From contig URCV01000010.1 in NCBI GenBank assembly GCA_900546445.1, positions 1 to 44,368 of the forward strand: a stretch of DNA of 44,368 nucleotides, read 5' to 3'. Below the pieces are notes generated by a model, which had not been told where the DNA came from, did no database searches, and saw only the letters and a list, made by a program, of their open reading frames with translations. The translations under genes and the position numbers were made by a program. Shown in pieces: positions 15,729 to 23,700 of this stretch. Numbering within the stretch: position 1 is the stretch's first letter; every line of letters begins with the position of its first letter. The DNA comes from an uncultured Bacteroidales bacterium. Its GTDB lineage: Bacteria; Bacteroidota; Bacteroidia; Bacteroidales; UBA932.

Positions 15729-17162
15729 TTAGTAGATGTCCAATTCGGCTACTTTCATAACGCTTGCAGCTGGCCCGGTTCCTTCATTATTCCAGCCTTT
15801 GAAGAAATGGATTACGAGATAGCGAGCATTGTATTCTTTAGAGAGTTTAATGTCCCACCATCCCTTCATGTCTTCTCCGTAATAATCAGCAATGGTTTTA
15901 CCTGACGCGGCTATGTGTTTTTCTTGAGCCGCTTTATATTCATCATTATTGCAGAAACCTTTCTTGAATTCTTCTGTCAATTCTCCTTCTTTAAGGAAGG
16001 ATGCGTAAACGGAGTGTGGGGCGTGGTATCCCTTACCTGGAGTTACGTTAATATCTACTCCCTGGCTGTTCTTTATTTTATAAGTGGCGGTCTTATTTGT
16101 CTCCGGACCTTTAATTCTAAGACCTTTGATGTGCTCCGTTTTTCCCAGGTCGATAATTACTTTATGTGGACCGGCCATAACAGCCGTATTATCAGCATTA
16201 AGTTTTCTTCTGAACTCCCACCAAGAGATGTCATTTCCGTCTATCATATAGTTAGCAGGTCCGAGCGGTGTCTGATCAGTCATAGCGTGTTCTCTTTCGG
16301 AGCCTATATATTTGAATGTCCATTCCGCCTTTTTACTGAGCTGCCATTCAGGAAAGCGGTGAAGGGTTCCTGCTTCGAATCTATTGCGATCCCTGGGAGT
16401 CTTTACTTGCACTGCACCATTCTTAAGGTAAACGTAAGCGATACTATTGAAGGTATTCTTACCTGCCACTGTAGGTGGAACTGAGAGATAGAAGTTAGTT
16501 GCTTGATTTTTAGATAGTTTCACCCCACCCTCGAGGCAGTTTAACGTCACGTCTACGATGCGTCCGTCTATGTGCTGCCATCTTACTGAAGTAACTATGT
16601 CGTTATCGCCAAATCCCTTAATAGGAATGCATACGATGGTGCTTAAAGGAGAAAGCTTGATAGGCTCGCTCGCTGAATTACGGTGGAAGTACATTACCGC
16701 ATACTTAGGGTCGAAGCTATCTTTCGTGTAGGCTTGATTCTGTACCTTAGGAACCAGTTTGGTTACGTCCGTAATAAGAGTCTCGCTTAAAAAAGTGCTC
16801 TTAGGGTCGACAGCCGATGCAGGGTACACCACGTCGTTAATTACTTCAGGGAAAGCATCTCCGCTCACGTGCTCGAAGAGACCTTTATCCGTACCTATGC
16901 CTTCTTTAATGCGATATACGGAAATATTCTGTTTTCCTTCCACTCCCATATTGTCGATTACTGCGATTTCATCGCCCTCTGACCACACGATAGGGAATTT
17001 GCCGGCAGCTTCTGTTCCAAGTGCGGTTTTAGTAGCGTTAAGGCCGATTTCCAGAAGAGGTCTTTCTTCATTCTGGTCAGTCGGTTCGTTAGGTTTAATG
17101 TTTTCCTTTGCGCAAGCGCTTAACAAAAGCGCAGATGCTGCTAATACGAATAATTTTTTCAT
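15729..17162 (-). CDS. lipoprotein with fimbrillin-like domain and discoidin-like domain
   Basis: The start is ATG 17162 (MKKLFVLAAS), with lipobox LLSAC. Residues of about 30-270 form a domain like that of the next gene. Shared patterns include IVWSEGDEIAV against LLWSTGDEVSV, and VINDVVYPAS against VITDVVYPAS. The C-terminal part resembles an F5/8 type C (discoidin) carbohydrate-binding domain: YMIDGNDISWWEF, HKVIIDLGKTEHIKGLRIKG and a terminal KVAELDIY. Its ATG overlaps the stop of a 43-codon ORF (TAATG). An SD-like GAGGAGG lies just upstream, which is unusual for Bacteroidetes. The protein probably binds a surface glycan. Confidence 0.78.
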   Translation of the reverse strand: MKKLFVLAASALLLSACAKENIKPNEPTDQNEERPLLEIGLNATKTALGTEAAGKFPIVWSEGDEIAVIDNMGVEGKQNISVYRIKEGIGTDKGLFEHVSGDAFPEVINDVVYPASAVDPKSTFLSETLITDVTKLVPKVQNQAYTKDSFDPKYAVMYFHRNSASEPIKLSPLSTIVCIPIKGFGDNDIVTSVRWQHIDGRIVDVTLNCLEGGVKLSKNQATNFYLSVPPTVAGKNTFNSIAYVYLKNGAVQVKTPRDRNRFEAGTLHRFPEWQLSKKAEWTFKYIGSEREHAMTDQTPLGPANYMIDGNDISWWEFRRKLNADNTAVMAGPHKVIIDLGKTEHIKGLRIKGPETNKTATYKIKNSQGVDINVTPGKGYHAPHSVYASFLKEGELTEEFKKGFCNNDEYKAAQEKHIAASGKTIADYYGEDMKGWWDIKLSKEYNARYLVIHFFKGWNNEGTGPAASVMKVAELDIY

Positions 17163-17293
17163 TACCATTCCTCCTCGCAAATAGTTAATGCCTCGATGTT
17201 AGATTCATAATTTGAGCCAGTCAGTACTTGCTCTTGGCCCGTGAGACTCACTATCGTGACGTCCGGGCTTTCATAAAGCTTTGTTTTGTTCAT
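17162..17293 (-). CDS. 43-residue small protein heading the lipoprotein operon
   Basis: From ATG 17293 the ORF encodes 43 residues opening MNKTKLYESPDVTIVSLTG, followed by QEQVLTGSNYE and ending CEEEW. Its stop overlaps the ATG of the next gene, TAATG. It has no signal peptide and is strongly acidic at the end. From memory, Bacteroidales operons for fimbrillin-like and related lipoproteins often begin with short ORFs of the form Y-x-x-P followed by E-x-VL-(T/C)-x-(S/G). They are usually left unannotated. No function is known to me. The ORF may be translated for its peptide or act as a leader that controls the lipoprotein start. Confidence 0.6.
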   Translation of the reverse strand: MNKTKLYESPDVTIVSLTGQEQVLTGSNYESNIEALTICEEEW

Positions 17294-17334
17294 GTTTTAT
17301 AAGTTATTATTTTATAAATAATTAATTCTATAAA

Positions 17335-18588
17335 TTAAGTCAGGAGCAGTGTCATGATTACGGAAGTCGTCACCAGCACTAATCCGACGAGCGATTCATA
17401 AGGAATCAATTTGAGCCTTTCCTTAAGGTCCATTCCTATGGAGCCTCCCGTGGCGTGGAAAAACGAGCCGTGCGGAAGGTGGTCTATCACTGTGGCACCC
17501 GCATTAGTCATGGCCGCAGCCCAAACCGCATTCACTCCTGCGGCCAGAACCGTCTGGGCAAACGAAGCCGATGCTATGGTGGCTCCTGCCGTAGTGCTGG
17601 CCGAAGCCGCGCACATCAGGATGGACGAAATAGGAGCGAGCAACACGGCACCGCCCTCCCATCCGGCGATTAATCCTATCAGCAAATCCTTTACTGCCGA
17701 AGCCTTTATGACTCCCGCTATAGTCCCGGTTCCTACCAGAAGTACGGCTATCGGAGACATCTTCTCCAGACCGTAATTCAGGCATTCACCCGTATTTTTC
17801 CATTTTCTCGTAGCGATCAGTCCTGCCAATCCTCCTGCCGGCAATGCTATGGCCGGGTCGATGGAGATGTCGAAGATCGGACGCAGAACCATAAGAAGCA
17901 CTGCGACCAGCGGCCCGGTGATGCTCGCCAGGAACGACGGCAAATCCTTCTCGTCGCGAGCACCTTCAGCCTCCTTTAGATCCGAAAATCCCTTGTCCGG
18001 AAGCATAGGGAGCACTATGAACACTAAGGCTGCCAATCCTACCAATGCCGGAACTATACCTGCCGCCATTACGGACGACAGCGGTGCATCGTAATTTTCG
18101 GCTGCGATTATCGTGTTCGGGTTAGGAGAAACTATGTTTCCGCATTTGCCGCCTCCGATAAGTGCCAGAAGTACCTTTCCTTTAGACAGGCCAAGTTCCT
18201 TTCCTATCATTATGGCGATAGGGGCTACGGTTATCACGGCCACGTCTATGAACACACCCACGCCGGTCAGTATGAAAACCGACAGGGCAAGTGCGAGAAA
18301 GACATTCTTCCGACCTGCCTTACGCACGATGGTAAGCGCTATTCTATCTGCTGCGCCGGTCTTTACCAGCACGCCCGTGAGCACGCCGGCCGCGAGAATG
18401 CGAACTATTGCAGGAGTGATGTCCTTTACTCCCGAAAACATTTCCTTTACGGTCAGCTCGAACCCCCATCCCGACAACACGCCGCTTACCAATGCTCCGA
18501 GTATCAGAGCATAGACCGGGTGACATTTCCTAAGTATCAATATAATCGCAAGCGTAAGTCCGATTGCGACTGCAAGTGCGCTATTCAT
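17335..18588 (-). CDS. GntP-family permease (probable glycerate or sugar-acid transporter)
   Basis: The 417-residue inner-membrane protein has about 12 hydrophobic segments. It has the GntP family pattern: ALILGALVSGVLSGWGF near the N-terminus, LIGGGKCGNIVSPNPNTI in the middle, and the C-terminal ASASTTAGATIASASFAQTV plus GATVIDHLPHGSFFH. GntP members import gluconate, glycerate and related acids with protons. It overlaps the glycerate kinase gene by eight bases. D-glycerate is therefore the most likely substrate. It is the last gene of the long minus-strand cluster. Confidence 0.87.
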   Translation of the reverse strand: MNSALAVAIGLTLAIILILRKCHPVYALILGALVSGVLSGWGFELTVKEMFSGVKDITPAIVRILAAGVLTGVLVKTGAADRIALTIVRKAGRKNVFLALALSVFILTGVGVFIDVAVITVAPIAIMIGKELGLSKGKVLLALIGGGKCGNIVSPNPNTIIAAENYDAPLSSVMAAGIVPALVGLAALVFIVLPMLPDKGFSDLKEAEGARDEKDLPSFLASITGPLVAVLLMVLRPIFDISIDPAIALPAGGLAGLIATRKWKNTGECLNYGLEKMSPIAVLLVGTGTIAGVIKASAVKDLLIGLIAGWEGGAVLLAPISSILMCAASASTTAGATIASASFAQTVLAAGVNAVWAAAMTNAGATVIDHLPHGSFFHATGGSIGMDLKERLKLIPYESLVGLVLVTTSVIMTLLLT

Positions 18589-19618
18589 AGGCCAATACCT
18601 TTTTAATGGCTTTATATATGTTCTCGCGTGCGATTTCAGGCCGCACTGCCTCGGCGTGGCTAAGCCCGGCAGGACTTACCGCCTGTATGATTTCGAATCC
18701 TCCGTCGCGAAGCAATTGCTCGTCTCTTATGGCTCCACTTACCAGTGCGACCGGGATGCCGTGGCGATGTGCCCTTTCCAGTACGCCTGCGGCAGTTTTT
18801 CCCTTAAGAGTCTGGTAGTCAGAGCATCCTTCGCCCGTAATGACGAGATCGGCATCGGCGATTATGGAATCGAACCTTATCTGGTCCAGTACCAGGTCTA
18901 CACCACGTTTCAGTTCGGCTCCCAGATAGGCACGGAATGCTCCTCCGAGTCCTCCTGCAGCACCAGCTCCCGGCATATCGCTTACATCGATTCCGGTATC
19001 TTCCATTATTTTCGACGCGTAGCCGCGAAGTCTGTCTTCGAGAATCTCCACATCTTCGGGCGAAGCTCCCTTTTGAGGACCGAACACACGGCTCGCCCCG
19101 TTCTCTCCTATGTAAGGGGTGTCCACGTCACAAGCTACGGTGAATTCCATCCCACGAGCCTTCTCGAGAAAGCCATCGGCGCTTATCATTCCCATTCCGC
19201 CGTCATTAGTCGCGCTTCCTCCCAGCCCTATGAGAAACCTCTTGCAGCCCTTTTCTATGGCGGCCAGAATTAGCTCGCCCAGCCCTTTTGTACTGGTTAA
19301 TAGGGGATTCCTCTCCTCTCTTTTAAGAAGGGTGAGCCCGCAAGCCGCCGCCGATTCGATTATGGCGAGATCTCCTGCCACCCCATAGGCTGCCTTTACC
19401 GGCCTTCCCAGCGGGTCTGACACTTCTGCCCATTCCATGTACCCTCCCAGTGTGTCCACCAGTGCCTCTACCGTACCTTCGCCTCCGTCGGCTACGGCCA
19501 GTTTCACGATTTGGCAATCGGGATACACCTCAGCTATGCCTTTTGACATAGCACAGGCCACTTCCGAAGAAGACAGACATCCTTTATAGGAGTCGGACGC
19601 GATGACGATCTTTCTCAT
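18581..19618 (-). CDS. glxK: glycerate kinase (GlxK type), short form
   Basis: The enzyme phosphorylates D-glycerate to 2-phosphoglycerate. Family motifs are clear: IASDSYKGCLSSSEVA, VADGGEGTVEAL, IGLGGSATNDGGMGM, ACDVDTPYIGENGASRVFGP and PGAGAAGGLGGAFRAYLGAELK. Against my memory of the E. coli enzyme (381 residues), this one has 345. Most of the difference is a loss of about 28 residues between GGMGM and ACDV, in frame and with intact flanks. The gene overlaps its neighbours by four and eight bases. With the GntP permease it forms an uptake-and-phosphorylation module feeding lower glycolysis. Confidence 0.9.
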   Translation of the reverse strand: MRKIVIASDSYKGCLSSSEVACAMSKGIAEVYPDCQIVKLAVADGGEGTVEALVDTLGGYMEWAEVSDPLGRPVKAAYGVAGDLAIIESAAACGLTLLKREERNPLLTSTKGLGELILAAIEKGCKRFLIGLGGSATNDGGMGMISADGFLEKARGMEFTVACDVDTPYIGENGASRVFGPQKGASPEDVEILEDRLRGYASKIMEDTGIDVSDMPGAGAAGGLGGAFRAYLGAELKRGVDLVLDQIRFDSIIADADLVITGEGCSDYQTLKGKTAAGVLERAHRHGIPVALVSGAIRDEQLLRDGGFEIIQAVSPAGLSHAEAVRPEIARENIYKAIKKVLAYE

Positions 19619-20730
19619 ACCTTGATGAATATGTCCTTTTTATACATAAAGTAAAGAATCAGATAGTTGAGCAGCAGATATGCAGCCCAGAAGATAACCT
19701 TGTCCCAGCCCTCTCCCACGATTCTGCATAGCCCTCCGCAGAAGAAGTTGACAGTGTATTTGAGGTCGAGGATCTTAGGCAGCATAAAGATGGCTATGGA
19801 ATTCATACCTACCACCTTAAGTGGAAACGCCCACTTCTGATATCCCTTTACGTCTATTATCCAGTAGAAGATGGCAAGCATAGCCACGGAATAACCTCCC
19901 ACCACGAGGGTAAAGGTGCTGCTCCACAACTTTTTGTTAAGCGGAATCCAGTGCGAGCCTATAAGCCCCACCACTATCAGCAGGGCAGCGGCGCCCAGCA
20001 TATAGAGGGTCTTGGCATTACCGCTTTTCTTACTGTCCCTTATGAACTCTCCGGTAAAGTTGCCGAACATAGCCGTTACCACTGCCGGGAAAGTGCTAAG
20101 CAGGCCTTCCGGGTCGTAGACTCCTTCTTTATAGATCCTTCCGGGGAAGAGCATACGGTCGACATAGGCAGCTATGCTACCTTCGAGGCTATGCGGAGAA
20201 GTCCCTGCAGGAGCGTCTGGCGCCACTATGAAACTGATGGCTCCGTAGGCGATTAAGATAAAGGCTGCGATGATTATCCTTCCTCGCGGCTTGAAGTTCA
20301 TATATATGATGGAGGCCAACATTCCCGCCACGCCTATACGCTCCAGCACGCTGAAGAACCTGTGCGGACCGCTCTGTAACTTAAGCAGCCCATTGCAGAT
20401 CATTCCGAGGAGCACTAAGATGGCCGCTCTCTTGAACACCTTCAAGTATATCTGGCCCTGACTCTTTCCCAGTCTTTGCTGCTTGGCATAAGAATATGGG
20501 AACGACACTCCCGCTATGAAAATGAACAGCGGGAATATGGTGTCGTGATGTGTGAGTCCGTCCCAAGCCGCGTGGTGCATCTGAGTCTCCAGCCAGCACG
20601 ACTCTCCGCCCGGAAACAGGCAGCAAATCGCCCGGATAAGATAGGCAAGACCTGCTATGAATAGCATATCGAAGCCTCTCAGCGCGTCAAGTGACATAAG
20701 ACGCCCGTTATTTGATGGGATCTTATTCAT
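19615..20730 (-). CDS. NagX/HGSNAT-like membrane acetyltransferase (DUF5009)
   Basis: The 371-residue protein has about ten membrane segments. It opens with the family signature RLMSLDALRGFDMLFIAG. HHDTIFPLFIFIAGVSFPYSY carries a conserved His-Asp pair and is followed by FKRAAILVLLGMI. The eukaryotic homologue HGSNAT transfers acetyl from cytosolic acetyl-CoA to terminal alpha-glucosamine of heparan sulfate across the lysosomal membrane. The bacterial relatives (NagX, COG4299) are less well characterised. The gene overlaps the GH89 gene by eight bases. Since NAGLU (GH89) acts straight after HGSNAT in lysosomes, the same two-step logic is likely here, in the periplasm. Confidence 0.83.
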   Translation of the reverse strand: MNKIPSNNGRLMSLDALRGFDMLFIAGLAYLIRAICCLFPGGESCWLETQMHHAAWDGLTHHDTIFPLFIFIAGVSFPYSYAKQQRLGKSQGQIYLKVFKRAAILVLLGMICNGLLKLQSGPHRFFSVLERIGVAGMLASIIYMNFKPRGRIIIAAFILIAYGAISFIVAPDAPAGTSPHSLEGSIAAYVDRMLFPGRIYKEGVYDPEGLLSTFPAVVTAMFGNFTGEFIRDSKKSGNAKTLYMLGAAALLIVVGLIGSHWIPLNKKLWSSTFTLVVGGYSVAMLAIFYWIIDVKGYQKWAFPLKVVGMNSIAIFMLPKILDLKYTVNFFCGGLCRIVGEGWDKVIFWAAYLLLNYLILYFMYKKDIFIKV

Positions 20731-23700
20731 TTAATAAGTCTGAATTGTATTTTCTCCAGATATTCTTTACGACCTTTATCTCGTCTCCGCTCTTTTCGGT
20801 AGGAAAACATTCCGTGTCGAATATCCAATTCCATTCGTATTCCTTACACTTGCGGGCGAAGGCGTCCTGATCGAACTCTCCCCAGTTTTCGAGCACGTCC
20901 TCGAAGAAAAGGGCCCACCTGTGTCTGTAATATCCATTCATCATTCCGGACCACTGCTTGCAGGCATAGTCGAAGAGCTTGCAATCTTGGTTACCCCAAG
21001 TTCCCAGCAGGTTACGCGCATTTTGCTCGTAGAGCCTAGACTCTTCCTCGGTCGTGCCCATAGCCTTGGCGCTTTCGAGCCATCTTCCCAGCAGCAATTC
21101 CTCTCTGGTCGCGAGCAGCTTGTCCATATCGGCGATGAGTGTGTCGAAGGCTTTGGAATTGGCCTTGAAAGCCTCCAGGTCGCCGTTTTGGTAGTCGGCG
21201 GCGAACCTCTGCTGAATCACGGACGCGTAGTCGGCGAGCACTTGACGGGTGATATCCACCAAATCGTAGCGGTATCCGTCGCTGTGCGAAAGGGCATCAG
21301 CGCAGGAATATAGTTTCTCCCAAGCCTTTACGAGGTCTATGCGCTCGTAGCATTTGTTAGTGTTCGTGCAGCCCTTAGGGTTCTCCTTAAAGGTAGGACG
21401 TCCCGAGATAATGGATTCGTGTCCACCGTTGTTTACGTCGTTCTCGAAGGCCGTAGCGAAGATGATTTTCCATGCTTCCACAGCCTCTGGTACGAGCTTG
21501 CCATAGCGATTAGTGGTGTAACTCTCTATGAATGAGTCTATGTCGATAGGCTTGCCCTCGTTCCAGACATTTTCCAGCATCAGTGCATAGATGATAGGAG
21601 TATGGCCAATCCCTTCGGGAGTGAGGCCTATGCCGCTCATCTTGCCGGATGACGGGTCTGCCAATGCCGCTGCCGGGTCGTTAGCTACCGAGGTGGCATT
21701 ACCGGAGAGGGTGATGTTCTGCCCGAAATTGTGCAGCATGCACCACAGCCAAGGCTTGCCGAAATAGGCATTGGTTCGGCTCCAGACAGGGAATCTTTCG
21801 CTCCAGAGGTCGAGGATGAGCATCTTGTCGTCCGGAACAGCGGAGAGAAGTGCCTCTATCTGAGGGTCGTGCCAGAAGCTGCGTTCGTGATAGAACATCC
21901 ATCCCTGCATTACCCACACCGCTTCCGGGTCTACTTCCGACATGGCGTGGTATACTTTCGCACTTACGCCGCTGAGATATGCAGGGTCGCTGGTAGGCGG
22001 CTCGTTCTCGTTAAAGGTGTCGGCGGTGTAGAAATGGTTAGTGCCGTAAATCTCGGTTTGTGTCTCCAAGAAGAGCTTGCCTATGGTAGAGAACATCTCT
22101 TCCGAAGGGTCCAGAACGAAAGTCTGCGGGAAGTTAACCCAATTGGTGTTCTTGAACTTGATGTTCGGGTATTTTTCCACAAGCGCAGGCGGAACGTGTC
22201 CGGTGAAGGAAGGCAGGATGGGAGTCATACCCAAAGACCTTTCCTGATAGAGAATCTTCTTCTGCAACTCTTCGTGCCTTTCCATAAAGCTCTGTGGAAG
22301 CGGGCCACCCCAACCATCCAGATTACCCATCCAGAACCAGTTGAAATAGGCAGGGCCGCTGAAGAATGTTTCCAAGTCCTTGTCCGTCAGGCCAAGCTTA
22401 TGGTAAACCCTGCGCCAGATGGAGTTCTGTCCCGTGACGGCGAGGGGCATATTGATGCCGTTAAGTGCCATCCAGTCGATTTCCTGCTGCCATCTGTCGA
22501 AGTCCCACCAGCTCATACTGTAGTTAAACGTACAATAGTTCAGGTAGTAGCGGTATTTGAAAGGGGAGTGGCGAGTAGTGGTTTGCTTCGGAAGAGGAAA
22601 TTTCCTCGGGAGCACGGTATTCTTACCGCACCACGTGTAGTGCCATCCGCATTCGTTCTTGAGGTAAGCGTTTAGAGCGCTTGCTACGGCTACGCCTGTT
22701 CCTCCGCAGAGAAGGACCTTGCCGTCGTGTGTGCCATAGGTGAATGACTTGTCATCGTCGCCTTCGAGTCGTATTTCGAATTCGTCGGCGCGACCTTCAG
22801 TTACTCTGTTTATCAGGGCTTTCACTGCGCAAAGCTGTTCGTTCGCAGTAAAAGTGCTCTGAGGCGATTTCACGAGGAACTCCGCCGTGGCGATAGGGTC
22901 CTCGAAGGCCTCGACCTTTCTTTCATAGCGAGACTGAATCCATTCTTCTTCCCACGCATCGGTTTCCTGAGCCGAGGTGCTGAAGAATTTCTCCAGACGC
23001 GGAATGTAATAGTCCGAGATAAGACCTGACCATAGACGCGCAGCATAGTCTTCCTGCCAGCCTCCCCAAGTAGTTATGAGACGCTTGGCATTAGATTCAT
23101 ATCTGTCGGCAGTCTGTTTGTCGCCGGCGGCGCGGCGTGCGCTTTCTATCCATCTGTCCAGTCTGTGGTTCGGGTGTGAAGCGAGCAGCCTGTCCACATT
23201 TTCAAGTATGGCGATGGTCTCGTGAAGTTCGTCCGAAGCCACGCTTTCCCTACCTGTCTGATGAGCCTCGAGGGCGCGAGCGTAATGTTTGTCAGCATCG
23301 GCGCTGAGCGAAAATGCTGCGAATTCTATGATGTCGTTTCTGTAAAGTTCCGAAGAGCTGCATTCAGGGGCACATTCGAGCATAAGCAGGAGTGCTTCCT
23401 TGAATTCCTCGCCTATGTTATGGCGGCTCACTCTGCGTGTGTCCGGAACTACGGTCTGCCAGAGGAAGCGAGGGTAGGAGTAGAGGTTGCTCCACACACT
23501 TTCGCGAAGAAGGCTCATAGCCTTAAGCAGACGCGCATCGTCGGAGCCGTATCTGGCCAAGCAGTAAGACCTGCACCACTCGTCTAGGTCGACCTCTTCG
23601 CTGCTCCATCCCATATCTGAAAGCAATTCGTAGACTATCTCGTTATTCTCCAGTCCTTCAGGAGCGGAGCCGAAACCTACGAGATTGCCTTTGTTTTCGT

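Noticed and set aside
21731..22675. 314-codon plus-strand ORF opposite the GH89 gene
   Set aside because: It lies wholly inside a gene with intact catalytic residues; no start signal or domain supports it.
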